From Streptomyces griseus subsp. griseus (GTDB lineage: Bacteria > Actinomycetota > Actinomycetes > Streptomycetales > Streptomycetaceae): a DNA stretch of 64,000 nucleotides. The stretch spans positions 4,588,001 through 4,652,000 of the forward strand of contig NZ_CP032543.1 of the NCBI RefSeq assembly GCF_003610995.1, given 5' to 3'. The stretch's first letter is position 1, and the number at the start of each line of letters is the position of its first letter. Of this stretch, positions 1 through 8,781 are shown piece after piece. The notes beneath the pieces are model-generated. The model searched no databases. It worked only from the letters and a program-made list of their open reading frames with translations, and was not told the DNA's origin. A program made the translations under genes and the position numbers.

Positions 1-1716
1 AACGCGGTGACCGGACTGCGCTCGGACCAGACCGTGGAAGTGCTCGCGCAGATCGTGCGGGACGCGGCCCTGCCCCCGGCCGTACGGGGAGAGCTGCGCC
101 TCGACCTGGGGCTGATGCTCTGCAACCAGGTGGGCCGGTTCCCCGAGGGGTGGCGGGTGCTGGAGACCGCCGCCGCCGAACTGCGCGAGGTCCACTCCGC
201 CCTGGCCGCACGCGCGATGGCGGCCCTGGTCCTCCCGTACCAGCCGGGCGTCTCCCTCGACGTCCACCAGGGCTGGCTGATCAAGGCCATGGCCGCCGCG
301 GACGACAGCGGGGACGAGGCCATGCGTACGGCGGTCCTGGCCAACCAGGTGGGGCTCGCGATGAGCTGGGCCGACCCCGAGGCGTGGGAGCTGGTGGAGA
401 AGCTGCCCGTGCAGAGCACGGACCCCGCCTGCGTCCGGCAGGCGGCGCGCGGCCTGTGCAACGCCGCGGACTCCGCGGTCTGGCTCGGTTTCTACGGGCG
501 GGTGGACGACCTGCTGGCCCAGGGGCGCGAGCTGTCCGCGCGGACCGGCGCGCCCTACACCGAACACAGCGCGCTGGGGACGCTGCTGCTCCAGGCGTGG
601 TGGACCGGCCAGTGGCTGGGCCTGGCCAAGCGGTGCGAGGACTTCATCGCCGCCACCGCCGACATGCCGTTCATCGCCTCCGACGCCTATGTCGTACGCG
701 GCCTGCTCGCCGTCGCCCAGGGGGACTGGGGCGAGGCGAAGTCCTGGCTGTTCCAGCGGGGGACGTTCGAGACCGAGAGGCTGCCCGTGCCCCTGGGCGC
801 GGCGGCGGCCGGAGCCGTGATCCGCCTGGCCCTGGCCCGGCAGGAGGTGACGGCCGCGGCGGAACAGGCGCGGTCGGCCTGGCAGGTGGTGGCCGAGAAG
901 GGCGTATGGCCATGGGCCGCGGAACTCGCACCGTGGGCCGTGGAGGCGCTGGTGCGCGCGGGCGACAGCGGCACGGCCCGCACCATGGTCCGGAGCTTCG
1001 CCCAGGGCCTCGGCCGCTGTGACGCGCCCGCCGCCAGGGCGGCGCTGGTGTGGAGCCGGGCCGTACTCGCCGAGGCGGAGGCGTCGACCGGGGAGCGGCG
1101 GGGCGGACTGCTGGAGGCCGCGACGCTGTTCGGGAAGGCCGCGGCGGCCTACGCGGAGCTTCCGCGCCCCTACTCCCAGGCACTGACCACGGAGGGCGCC
1201 GCGCGCTGCGTGCTCGCGGCGGACACGGAGGGGGCATCGCCGGGCCCGGCCCCGGAAGCGGAGACGACGGACACCGCCGTTCCATCGCCGACCCCGGTCT
1301 CCGGCGCCGCCGTCGTCTCGCCGACCCCGGTCTCCGACGACGCAGCCGCGACGCCGACCCCTGTGGGCGGTGCGTCCGCCGCCACCACCGCGGCCCTCGC
1401 CGATCTGGAGTCCTGCGCCCAGCGTTTCACCGACCTGGGGGCCGTCTGGGACGCCGCCCGGGCCCGAGCCCTCCTCCGTACCCGGCAGCCCGCCAGGAAG
1501 GGCCGTCCGCCCGGCCGCCCCTCGCACGCCGACCAGCTGTCACCCCGGGAGGAGGAGGTGGCGCAGCTCGCCGTCTCCGGCCTGACCAACCGGGAGATCG
1601 CCGCGACCCTGCACCTCTCCCCGCGGACCGTGGAGCAGCACATCGCCGGCGCGATGCGCAAGACCGGCGCGCTCTCCCGCCGCGACCTGGCTCACCGACC
1701 GGGCCCGACGTCCTGA
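1..1716 (+). CDS. LuxR-family transcriptional regulator, 5' end outside window
   Basis: The frame is open to the first base, so the N-terminus, and any ATPase domain, lies upstream. The visible 570 or so residues are an alpha-helical, Ala/Leu-rich region of the TPR-like type found in large LuxR (LAL) regulators. A C-terminal LuxR helix-turn-helix follows (LSPREEEVAQLAVSGLTNRE and the recognition helix LSPRTVEQHI, about residues 510-560). Just before the HTH is a Pro/Thr/Ala linker with three PTPV repeats (about 1285-1370). The role is inferred as DNA-binding activator; the ligand is unknown. It converges with and slightly overlaps the next gene on the other strand. Confidence 0.85.
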   Translation, partial: NAVTGLRSDQTVEVLAQIVRDAALPPAVRGELRLDLGLMLCNQVGRFPEGWRVLETAAAELREVHSALAARAMAALVLPYQPGVSLDVHQGWLIKAMAAADDSGDEAMRTAVLANQVGLAMSWADPEAWELVEKLPVQSTDPACVRQAARGLCNAADSAVWLGFYGRVDDLLAQGRELSARTGAPYTEHSALGTLLLQAWWTGQWLGLAKRCEDFIAATADMPFIASDAYVVRGLLAVAQGDWGEAKSWLFQRGTFETERLPVPLGAAAAGAVIRLALARQEVTAAAEQARSAWQVVAEKGVWPWAAELAPWAVEALVRAGDSGTARTMVRSFAQGLGRCDAPAARAALVWSRAVLAEAEASTGERRGGLLEAATLFGKAAAAYAELPRPYSQALTTEGAARCVLAADTEGASPGPAPEAETTDTAVPSPTPVSGAAVVSPTPVSDDAAATPTPVGGASAATTAALADLESCAQRFTDLGAVWDAARARALLRTRQPARKGRPPGRPSHADQLSPREEEVAQLAVSGLTNREIAATLHLSPRTVEQHIAGAMRKTGALSRRDLAHRPGPTS

Positions 1717-2006
1717 GCCGGGAAGGTCCAGAACCTTCTGTCGTGCTCCCAGACGGCCACGGTCGCGGCCTCCCAGTCCAGCACCCAGCCGGTACGCACC
1801 CCGCGCGCCCCCCAGCCGTCCGGGCCCCGGCGCGGGATCGCGAAGCCCGCCTCGCGTGCCGCGACCGCCGCTTCACAGGCCTCGCGCGCGATGCGGAGGG
1901 CCTCCGACTCGGTCTCGGCGGCCCCGGTGAAGACATGCAGGCCGCACCGCTCGGGCTGTACGGAGTTCCTGGTGGGGACATCGACCTGGAAGTAGAGCTT
2001 GGTCAT
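1692..2006 (-). CDS. small conserved hypothetical protein
   Basis: Protein of 104 residues beginning MTKLYFQVDVPTRNSVQ. The ATG at 2006 is preferred over an upstream in-frame ATG because AGGAG lies 9 bases before it. It is Ala/Glu-rich and contains WVLDWEAATVAVWEHDRRFWTF. No signal peptide, membrane segment or known catalytic motif is visible. Its 3' end overlaps the end of the convergent LuxR-type gene by 25 bases. I do not recognise the family and assign no function. Confidence 0.7.
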   Translation of the reverse strand: MTKLYFQVDVPTRNSVQPERCGLHVFTGAAETESEALRIAREACEAAVAAREAGFAIPRRGPDGWGARGVRTGWVLDWEAATVAVWEHDRRFWTFPAQDVGPGR

Positions 2007-2330
2007 GGAGCCATCTCCTCGGGGTCGCGGTCGCCGGCCCACCGGCTCGGACTGCGCGTCACTCCCGCCGGCGGAGCTGCGTTCCCTCGCGTCGGACAGA
2101 CCGCTGACAGGTCATTCCAACGTACGGAGTGCGCCCGGCCGTGAATATCCGGGTCGGGCCGATCACTTATACGTATCCCGGCGGCCCGCAGAGGCGAGCC
2201 GGGGTGATGCGGTCATGCCCGTATCCGTGATTCCGGCCTACGGATGGAAACATCCAGGGGCCGCCCTTAGGTTCCAGCCACCGATGGCACAGCACCCCCT
2301 GTCATCGCCATGCCCATGGACCAAGGAAGC
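2007..2330 (+). promoter_or_regulatory. intergenic region with likely promoter for the lipoprotein gene
   Basis: This 324-base gap separates two divergent genes. TGGAAA (2245-2250), 17 bases, then TAGGTT (2268-2273) resembles a vegetative promoter and would give a leader of about 50 bases. A perfect 5-bp hairpin with a GAAA tetraloop (2242-2255) overlaps the -35 element. A second inverted repeat (GATG..ACAG with CTGT.CATC, 2283-2306) lies in the leader. I see no gene in the gap. Confidence 0.4.
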
Positions 2331-3896
2331 ATGAGCACTTTCATGAAACTCGCCCGTCTCGGAATTGCCGCAGGATCCTTCGCTCTTCTGTTCACCAGCG
2401 GTTGTCAGCTGCCGCAGAGCGGGGACGGAGCCGCGGATGAGAGCCCGATCGTCATCGGGACGGCCAGCCGTCTGACGAGTCTCGACCCCGCCGGGGTGTA
2501 CGACAACGGGTCCTGGGCGGTCTTCAGCAATATCTTTCAGAGCCTCCTCAGCTTCGGACCGGGGTCACCCGTTCCGAAACCCGACGCGGCCGAGTTCTGC
2601 GCATTCACCGGCCCCGCTCTCACCGCTTACCGCTGCAAAATACGCGGCGGCCTCACCTTCTCCAGCGGGAACCCCCTCACGGCATCGGCGGTGAAGCGGT
2701 CGTTCGACCGTATTCTGCGTATCCGCGATCCGCTGGGGCCCTCGTCCCTGTTCGCCGGCCTCGTCTCCGTGGAGGCCCGGGGCCCCTTCGTGACGTTCCA
2801 CCTCGCGGCCGCCGACGCCACCTGGCCGTCGAAGATCGCCACGGGGGCGGGCTCCATCGTCGACCCGGCGGAGTTCCCGGCGAACCGGCTGCGGGCCGAG
2901 AAGAGCGCCTCGGGGTCGGGCCCCTACCTCCTGGCGTCCTACCAGGAGGGGAAGTCCCTCACCCTCGAACCGAACACCGCGTACAGGGGGGCCGTGACCA
3001 CACGAGGGGTCGCGGTCGAAGTCCGCTACTTCGAGACCTCGAAGGAGGTCGAAGAGGCGTGGAACGCCAGAACGGTCGACATCGCCTACGCGGGACTTCC
3101 GGCCGCCACCCTCGCGGGCATCGACCCGGGCGACGAGGACGTGCGTCTCTCCGTCGGCGACAGCGCCGAGGCGCACTATCTCGTGCTCAACCTGAACTCC
3201 CCGCGCAAGCCCTTGGGCCATGTCGCGGCCCGTAGAGCCGTCGCCGCCCTCATCGACCGCGGGCGGCTGGCGGGCGAGGTCTTCAAACACACGGTGACGC
3301 CGCTGTACTCACTCGTTCCGCAAGGCGTCGCCGGACACAGCACGGCCTTCTTCGACCGGTACCCGGAGGCGGACCCCGGCTACGCGGCACAGCGCCTGCG
3401 CTCTGCCGGTATCACCACTCCGGTACGGATCAGGCTGGGCCACCAGCCCGGTATCGCCGCCGTCGAGGCGCGCGAGCTGAAGCGGCAGTTCGAGAAGGGC
3501 GGGCTGTTCCGGGTCGAACTGGTCGAGGAGCGCGACTTCACCACGTACCAGAAGCGCTGTCTGAAAGGCGAGTTCGACATCCACCTCTACCAGTGGGTGC
3601 CCGACTTCCCCGACGCGGACACCTTCGTCCAGCCGCTGGTGGGCACCGGGAACGTCCTCGCCAACGGCTACGCGTCGGCCGAGGTCGACCACGTCATCAG
3701 GGAGACGCAGCGGTTCACCGATCGCGGCCGGGCGACGAAGCAGTTCCGGTCGATCCAGGACACCGTGGCGAAGGACGCCCCGCTGATCCCTGTCTGGCAC
3801 AGGCAGCGCCAGGTGGTGACGCGCTCGGCCGTCCTGGGCGGGCACCGCCTCGCCGAGGACGCGGTCTGGCGCCTGTGGGAGCTCCGCCGGCTCTGA
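2331..3896 (+). CDS. ABC transporter substrate-binding lipoprotein, family 5
   Basis: 521-residue extracellular solute-binding protein of the oligopeptide/nickel (SBP_bac_5) family. The start at 2331 follows AAGGAAGC. The signal peptide ends in a lipobox (LLFTSGC, Cys at about residue 25), so the mature protein should be anchored to the outer face of the membrane. The Y-D-N-G-S region near the N-terminus, LVLNLNSPRKPLGHVAARRAVAALID and the C-terminal DAPLIPVWH are typical family landmarks. No permease or ATPase gene is adjacent, so the partner transporter is elsewhere or absent. The 5' codons (ATA, ATT, CTT, TTT) are less GC-biased than those of its neighbours. Substrate unknown; peptides are the default guess. 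Confidence 0.85.
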   Translation: MSTFMKLARLGIAAGSFALLFTSGCQLPQSGDGAADESPIVIGTASRLTSLDPAGVYDNGSWAVFSNIFQSLLSFGPGSPVPKPDAAEFCAFTGPALTAYRCKIRGGLTFSSGNPLTASAVKRSFDRILRIRDPLGPSSLFAGLVSVEARGPFVTFHLAAADATWPSKIATGAGSIVDPAEFPANRLRAEKSASGSGPYLLASYQEGKSLTLEPNTAYRGAVTTRGVAVEVRYFETSKEVEEAWNARTVDIAYAGLPAATLAGIDPGDEDVRLSVGDSAEAHYLVLNLNSPRKPLGHVAARRAVAALIDRGRLAGEVFKHTVTPLYSLVPQGVAGHSTAFFDRYPEADPGYAAQRLRSAGITTPVRIRLGHQPGIAAVEARELKRQFEKGGLFRVELVEERDFTTYQKRCLKGEFDIHLYQWVPDFPDADTFVQPLVGTGNVLANGYASAEVDHVIRETQRFTDRGRATKQFRSIQDTVAKDAPLIPVWHRQRQVVTRSAVLGGHRLAEDAVWRLWELRRL

Positions 3897-3947
3897 GGCC
3901 CTTCTCCGCGGTCCGCTCCTCCGGTCCGAAGAAAACTCCGGGCGGCG

Positions 3948-3977
3948 TGTCGATCGGGGACCGTCCCGTTCGTCGTC
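3948..3977 (+). promoter_or_regulatory. ECF42-type sigma promoter
   Basis: TGTCGA at 3948-3953, a 17-base spacer and CGTCGTC from 3971. From memory, the element reported for ECF42 sigma factors in Streptomyces is TGTCGA at -35 and CGA/TC at -10. It lies about 57 bases before the DGPF gene that precedes this sigma factor, which is where autoregulation would be expected. Confidence 0.6.
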
Positions 3978-4033
3978 ATCGTGTAAGGCGACCCGCACGG
4001 CGGGCGCTCCACACAGGTGACAGGAGTCGGACC

Positions 4034-4384
4034 ATGAAGTACATGCTGCTGATCCACAGCGGGGCCGTCGACGAGCGGGGCGGGGCGCCGCAGTGCACCG
4101 TCGAGGACTGGACGGCCTACGACAAGGACGTGCGCGACGCGGGAATCCTCGTCTCCGGGGAGTCGCTGGCCGATCTGGTGACCGCGACCACCGTGCGGGT
4201 CTCGCCGGCCGGGGAGCGGACCGTGACGGACGGGCCCTTCGCGGAGACGCGGGAGCTGCTGGGCGGATTCCTCGTCATCGACGTCCCCGATCTCGACGCC
4301 GCCCTCGACTGGGCCGCCCGCTGCCCCGGCGCGCGGGACGGCGGCTCGGTCGTCGTCCGGCCGGTCGCGGACTTCGGGGGCTGA
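4034..4384 (+). CDS. YCII-related DGPF-domain protein
   Basis: 116-residue YCII/DGPF-family protein beginning MKYMLLIHSG. It contains the family signature as VTDGPFAETRELLGGF (about residues 64-79). Genes of this family sit beside ECF42-group sigma factors in many actinobacteria, and here the sigma gene starts 5 bases after its stop. The biochemical role of DGPF proteins is not established; they are thought to be regulon members and possibly modulators of the sigma factor. The ATG at 4034 is chosen because the family start motif MKYMLLI begins there and GGAG lies 8 bases upstream. An ECF42-like promoter lies upstream. Confidence 0.9.
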   Translation: MKYMLLIHSGAVDERGGAPQCTVEDWTAYDKDVRDAGILVSGESLADLVTATTVRVSPAGERTVTDGPFAETRELLGGFLVIDVPDLDAALDWAARCPGARDGGSVVVRPVADFGG

Positions 4385-4389
4385 GAGCG

Positions 4390-5652
4390 GTGGTGGGCGA
4401 GGGGCCGGTCCCGGAGGAGGCGCGGGTCGCCGTCGAGGCGGTGTTCCGGGAGGAGCGGGGGCTGCTGCTCGCCTCCCTCGTACGCCGGTTCGGCGACCTC
4501 GACCTGGCCGAGGAGGTGACGTCCGAGGCGATCGAGGCGGCCCTGCGCCACTGGCCGGCCGAGGGCGTGCCCGCCCGGCCCGGGGCCTGGCTGCTGACGA
4601 CCGCGCGGCGCAGGGCGGTGGACCGGTTGCGGCGGGACCAGGCGTACGCGGCGCGGCTCGCCGTCCTGCGGGCCGACGCGGAACGGGACGAGGCCGTCGC
4701 CGCCCCGGCCGGGACCGGTGAACTGCCGGACGAGCGGCTCCAGCTCTTCTTCACCTGCGCCCACCCCGCCCTCGCCGCCGAGGACCGCACCGCCCTCACC
4801 CTGCGCTGCCTCGCCGGGCTCACCACCCCCGAGGTGGCGCGGGCCTTCCTGGTGCCGACGGCGACCATGGCCCAGCGGATCGTGCGGGCGAAGAGGAAGA
4901 TCCGCGAGGCGCGGATCCCGTTCCGGGTGCCCGGCCCCGACGAACTGCCGGAGCGGCTGCCCGGGGTGCTCCAGGTCGTCTACTCGGTCTTCACCGAGGG
5001 GTACGCGGCCAGCTCGGGTCCCCGGCTGCAGCGGCTGGACCTGGCCGAGGAGGCGATCCGGCTCGCCCGGATACTGCACCGCCTGCTCCCCGGCGGACGC
5101 GAGGCCGCCGGGCTCCTCGCGCTGCTGCTCCTCGTCCACGCCCGGCGCGCGGCCCGGACCGGCCCGGAGGGGGAGCCGGTGCTCCTGGAGGACCAGGACC
5201 GGGGGCTCTGGGACCGGGCGATGATCGAGGAGGGGCGGGCGCTGGTGGTGCGGGCGCTGACCGGCGGCCCGGCCGGGCCGTACGGCGTGCAGGCCGCCAT
5301 CGCCGCCCTGCACGACGAGGCGGCGGACGTGGCGTCGACGGACTGGGCGCAGATCGTGGCCCTGTACGACGTGCTCCTCACCCTGACGCCGTCGCCCGTG
5401 GTGGCGGTGAACCGCGCCGTGGCGGTGGCGATGCGGGACGGGCCGGGGGAGGGGCTGGCGCTTCTCGACGCGCTGGGCGGTGAGCCCCGGCTGCGCGCGT
5501 ACGGGCCGTACGCGGTGGCGCGGGGCGATCTGCTGAGCCGCCTGGGGCGGGGCGCGGAGGCGGCCGCGGCCTACCGGGAAGCGCTGGAGCTGGCGGGCAC
5601 CGAGCCGGAGCGGGCCGCGCTGCGGCGGAAGCTGGGGGAGGGGCCGACGTAG
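4390..5652 (+). CDS. ECF RNA polymerase sigma factor, ECF42-type with C-terminal extension
   Basis: About 420 residues, twice the size of a plain ECF sigma factor. Region 2 (AVFREERGLLLASLVRRFGD..LAEEVTSEAIEAAL) and region 4 (LTLRCLAGLTTPEVARAFLV..RIVRAKRKIR) fill the first 190 residues. The remainder is a helical extension with TPR-like repeats near the end (AYGPYAVARGDLLSRLGRGA, AAAAYREALELAG). This layout plus the upstream DGPF gene identifies the ECF42 group. No anti-sigma gene is visible, and the extension is thought to control activity. Start is GTG 4390 or 4393, nearly contiguous with the DGPF gene, implying one operon. Confidence 0.88.
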   Translation: MVGEGPVPEEARVAVEAVFREERGLLLASLVRRFGDLDLAEEVTSEAIEAALRHWPAEGVPARPGAWLLTTARRRAVDRLRRDQAYAARLAVLRADAERDEAVAAPAGTGELPDERLQLFFTCAHPALAAEDRTALTLRCLAGLTTPEVARAFLVPTATMAQRIVRAKRKIREARIPFRVPGPDELPERLPGVLQVVYSVFTEGYAASSGPRLQRLDLAEEAIRLARILHRLLPGGREAAGLLALLLLVHARRAARTGPEGEPVLLEDQDRGLWDRAMIEEGRALVVRALTGGPAGPYGVQAAIAALHDEAADVASTDWAQIVALYDVLLTLTPSPVVAVNRAVAVAMRDGPGEGLALLDALGGEPRLRAYGPYAVARGDLLSRLGRGAEAAAAYREALELAGTEPERAALRRKLGEGPT

Positions 5653-5715
5653 CCGTCGGCCGTGGCCTCCGTATCCGCCTCCGTCCGCCCCTTGCCGTGA
5701 CCCTCGGCGTGACCG

Positions 5716-6177
5716 TCAGCCCTTGACCGTGAAGCCCGCCGCCTTCGGCGCGAACGTCTTTCCGCCGTCCTCCGCCGAGGCCAGGACCGCCACGTGCCAC
5801 GCGCCCTTCGGCGATTCGGCCGCCTCGGCCGCCGTGACCTTCACCTTGTACGTGCAGAGCGCGGCCGCGTCCCCCGACGGGCCGGCCGGCTCACAGGTGG
5901 CGGACTCGACGTGGGCCATGTCCTCGGCGTCCGGGGCGGGGGCCATGCTCGCGGGCCAGGCCAGGACCTTCAGGTTCCGGACGCCGGAGTCGTCGGCCAC
6001 CCGTGCGGTGAAGGTGAGGGAGCCGTCCTCGTCCTTGCCCGGTGCGACGTACCCGACGGATCCCTTCGTCACCTCGGGCCCGGCGCTCCTGGTCTCCCCG
6101 GCGAAGGCGTAGGCCCCGGCCCCGCCCAGCAGGGCGATACCGGCGAGGGCGGAGACGGTGACGACGCGCTTGGACAT
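5716..6177 (-). CDS. secreted protein, DUF5707-like
   Basis: 153-residue protein with an N-terminal signal peptide (MSKRVVTVSALAGIALLGGA, then AYAFAGE), followed by a beta-rich domain with two Cys (ATCEPAG, ALCTYKVKV) that could form a disulphide. GAGGAG lies 7 bases before the ATG. It resembles Streptomyces secreted proteins annotated as DUF5707; this assignment is from memory of the pattern. It probably acts outside the cell; function unknown. Monocistronic, converging with the ECF sigma gene. Confidence 0.8.
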   Translation of the reverse strand: MSKRVVTVSALAGIALLGGAGAYAFAGETRSAGPEVTKGSVGYVAPGKDEDGSLTFTARVADDSGVRNLKVLAWPASMAPAPDAEDMAHVESATCEPAGPSGDAAALCTYKVKVTAAEAAESPKGAWHVAVLASAEDGGKTFAPKAAGFTVKG

Positions 6178-6325
6178 GAGAGCTCCTCGGTGAAGTGATG
6201 GCCGGTCAGGTCATCGGTCGATCGTTGCGCTGTGTCCATGCTGGGACGACCGGGGTGCCCGGGGCGTGAGTACGCGTGCTCAACCCTCGTACTCAGTGGC
6301 GTACGGGAACGTCATGGACGGCGGG

Positions 6326-6724
6326 TCAGCTCTCCGGGTCGGGGGCGTAGGACAGCTCCAGGGAGACGGGCTCGGTCTGCTGGTCGGAGGCGGTGACGTG
6401 AGTGGTGTGGTGGGTGAGGCGCAGGCCCATCGCGGCGAGTTCGCCGGGTTCGTGGAGGGCGCAGAGCAGGGCAGCCGCCGCGGGCAGGGTGAGCGGGGTG
6501 GTGGAGCTGTGTCCCAGGACGGCGGCGGTGTCCGGGGAGGTGAGGGCAGCCCGGTGGGCGTGGTCGAGGACCTTGCCGGGGTCGTCGACGACGAGTTCCT
6601 CGACCTGGATGCGCCGGGTGCGGACACGGAGGTCAAGGGGGCGTGGGCGGAGCTGCCTCGGCGGGGCGAGGGCGGATGCGGGAGCGGGGCGGGGGTCCGG
6701 GTCGGTCAGGTTCGGGCGGTTCAT
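6326..6724 (-). CDS. hypothetical protein
   Basis: 132 residues starting at an ATG with GGAG 8 bases upstream. The N-terminal 40 residues are Pro/Arg-rich. The rest (DDPGKVLDHAHRAALTSPDT, AALLCALHEPGELAAMGLRL) looks like a small alpha/beta domain, ending in VSLELSYAPDPES. No membrane segment or signal peptide. It is divergent from the XRE regulator, and such small proteins are often found near XRE/DUF5753 genes in Streptomyces. Function not assigned. Confidence 0.65.
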   Translation of the reverse strand: MNRPNLTDPDPRPAPASALAPPRQLRPRPLDLRVRTRRIQVEELVVDDPGKVLDHAHRAALTSPDTAAVLGHSSTTPLTLPAAAALLCALHEPGELAAMGLRLTHHTTHVTASDQQTEPVSLELSYAPDPES

Positions 6725-7055
6725 GAGGCGGGCTCCAGAGTGCGGGCGTACGGGACCGTCGGATTCGGGGCGGGGAGGGCGCCGGTCGTTCAACTGGGGT
6801 CCCGTGGAAAGGTGGTGATGGAACGCCGGGTGAGGAAGGGACTGATCCGGACGCGCGGACGAACGAGGACCGAGGTGGCCGAAAAGGCTCCACGAGGGGT
6901 GCGGGAGGCGGTGGCAACGCTCCGCGGCGTTGCGGTCGGTGGGGTCGGACATACTCACGATGGGAGCGCCGCGCGCTCGTCGCAAGGTGCGCTGTGTGCA
7001 CTACGCGCAAGCTGCGTGAACTGTCGGATGCCGACCCGGAGCGGAAGGATGAGCC
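6725..7055. promoter_or_regulatory. divergent intergenic region with tandem palindromes
   Basis: This 331-base region lies between divergent genes. Two near-identical palindromes, CGCAAGGTGCG (6981-6991) and CGCAAGCTGCG (7006-7016), are 25 bases apart and end 39 bases before the regulator start. A perfect 7-bp hairpin (GCAACGC/GCGTTGC, 6914-6933) lies further upstream. A CATACT element near 6950 could be a -10. I see no gene here. Confidence 0.5.
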
Positions 7056-7925
7056 GTGGCACGTGAAAGATCAGGCCGGACAGCGCAGCACCTGGTCCTG
7101 GTGGCCCGTCTGCGGAACCTGCGCGAAGGGGCCGGACTGTCCGTGCCCCAGGCCGCCGAGCGGCTCGGCTGGCACCCCTCGACACTGAGGAGGCTGGAGC
7201 AGGCGCAGACCTCCCTGGACGTGGGGCAGGTGTCCGCCCTGCTCGAACGGTACGGGGCGGGTGCGGCCGAGACCGACGACATCATGGGCCGGCTGAACGC
7301 CGCCAACATGCCGGGCTGGTGGCATCCGTGGCGCGATGCGATGGACCCCTGGCTCATGGACCTGATGAGCGTGGAGTCCGCCACGAGCATCGTGCGCACC
7401 TGGGACCCGGCGCTCGTACCGCTGCTGCTGCGGACCTCGGCCTACGCCATGGCCGTGGACGCCGCCCTGAGGCCCGGGTTGAGCCCGGAGATCCGGCAGC
7501 GGCGCGCGGATCTGCTGATGATGCGTCAGCGGCGGCTGCGTGAGCAGCAGGCGCGGGTGTGGGCGCTCCTGCCGGTCACCGCGCTGCGCTGCCGGGTGGG
7601 CGACGACGAGGTGATGCGCGAACAGCTCGCCGCGCTCCAGGAGGCCGCGGACCGGCCGGATGTGATGGTGCAGCTCCATAACGAGGACTCGCCGCCCCAC
7701 CCGCTGACCGGAGTTCCGGCATTGAGCCTTTACCGGGTGGAGATCCGCGAGATCGCGGATCATGTGGTGCGCGAGGGCGGGCTGCCCGGAACGGCGGAGG
7801 TGTGGGACAGCGGCCCACCCGTACAGGAATATCAGGCGATGCTGGACGTGTCGTGCGTGATGGCGGTGCGTCCGGACCGGACGAGGGAGATTCTGCAGGA
7901 TGAGTACGACCGGGAACGGGGCTGA
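7056..7925 (+). CDS. XRE-family regulator with DUF5753 domain
   Basis: 289 residues. An N-terminal helix-turn-helix of the XRE type (LRNLREGAGLSVPQAAERLG, WHPSTLRRLEQ, residues 18-50) is followed by the long DUF5753 domain with the typical ..MDLMSVESATSIVRTWDPALVPLLLRT.. core and QARVWALLPVTALR. This is the Scr1-like regulator family common in Streptomyces, usually paired with DUF397 or DUF574 genes. The GTG start follows GGAAGGATGAGCC. It overlaps the methyltransferase gene by 26 bases, so the two should be co-translated. Tandem CGCAAGSTGCG palindromes upstream suggest autoregulation. Confidence 0.9.
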   Translation: MARERSGRTAQHLVLVARLRNLREGAGLSVPQAAERLGWHPSTLRRLEQAQTSLDVGQVSALLERYGAGAAETDDIMGRLNAANMPGWWHPWRDAMDPWLMDLMSVESATSIVRTWDPALVPLLLRTSAYAMAVDAALRPGLSPEIRQRRADLLMMRQRRLREQQARVWALLPVTALRCRVGDDEVMREQLAALQEAADRPDVMVQLHNEDSPPHPLTGVPALSLYRVEIREIADHVVREGGLPGTAEVWDSGPPVQEYQAMLDVSCVMAVRPDRTREILQDEYDRERG

Positions 7926-8706
7926 ACTGCCCGCGCAGATCGACACGAGCGTCGCGCACTCCGCGCGGGTGTGGAACTACTGGCTCGGCGGGAAGGACAA
8001 TTTTCCGGCGGACCGGACCGCGGGCGATGCCTACCGTGAGAAGTACCCACTGATCGAGACGTTCGCGAAGGAGTCGCGCGACTTCCTGCGCCGCACGGTG
8101 ACCTATCTCGCCCGGGACGCCGGGATCAAGCAGTTCCTGGACGTCGGCGCGGGCCTGCCGACGGCCAACAACACGCACGAGGTCGCGCAGCGCATAGCCC
8201 CGGAATCGAAGATCGTCTACGTCGACCACGACCCGCTGGTGCTGCTCCACGTCCACGCGCTGCTGACCAGCAGCGCCGAGGGCGCGACCGCCTACGTGGA
8301 GGCGGACATGCGCGACACGGAGGCGGTCCTGGAGGGCGCGGCGAAGACCCTGGACCTGAGCCGGCCCGTCGCCCTGGTGATCTCTGACGTGCTGGGGCAC
8401 ATCGTGGACTGGGACGACGCCCTGTCCCTGGTGCGGCGGCTGGTGGCGCGGCTGCCCTCGGGCAGCTACCTCTCCCTGTCCCACTCCACCGCCTCGGACG
8501 AGGCCCACCGGGCGGTCCAGGACGAGTACAACAGCAGCGGGGCGATCCCGTACATCTTCCGCGAGCCGGAGACCACCATCGCGTTCTTCGACGGGCTGGA
8601 GATGGTGGAGCCGGGGATGGTGTCCTGGCCGAACTGGCGGCCCGACGCGAACACCGGCACCACCACCGGCCGGGCCGGGTGGGGAGCCGTCGCCCGCATT
8701 CCCTGA
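7900..8706 (+). CDS. SAM-dependent methyltransferase, DUF574 family
   Basis: 268 residues of the actinobacterial DUF574/Methyltransf_19 family. The N-terminal signature (SVAHSARVWNYWLGGKDNF) and the SAM-binding stretch (FLDVGAGLPTANNTHEVAQ, then IVYVDHDPLVLLH) are intact. The family has a Rossmann methyltransferase fold, but its natural substrate is generally unknown. The start codon lies inside the 3' end of the XRE gene, and GGGAG 12 bases upstream can serve as ribosome binding site. The pairing with an XRE/DUF5753 regulator suggests a linked regulatory or developmental role; that is inference. Confidence 0.9.
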   Translation: MSTTGNGAELPAQIDTSVAHSARVWNYWLGGKDNFPADRTAGDAYREKYPLIETFAKESRDFLRRTVTYLARDAGIKQFLDVGAGLPTANNTHEVAQRIAPESKIVYVDHDPLVLLHVHALLTSSAEGATAYVEADMRDTEAVLEGAAKTLDLSRPVALVISDVLGHIVDWDDALSLVRRLVARLPSGSYLSLSHSTASDEAHRAVQDEYNSSGAIPYIFREPETTIAFFDGLEMVEPGMVSWPNWRPDANTGTTTGRAGWGAVARIP

Positions 8707-8781
8707 GCCGTTGCCGTGATCGCCGCGCCGCGCACCGGACCGCAGGTGCGCGGCGCGCTTCGTCCGCCGAGGGGGTGCGGT

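Noticed and set aside
2242..2255. GAAA-tetraloop hairpin as a riboswitch or RNA gene
   Set aside because: Only 5 bp long, and it overlaps the probable -35 element, so it is likely not transcribed.
6266..7066. A 266-codon plus-strand frame across the hypothetical gene and regulator promoter
   Set aside because: Gly/Arg-rich antisense, no ribosome binding site; it also covers the tandem palindromes.
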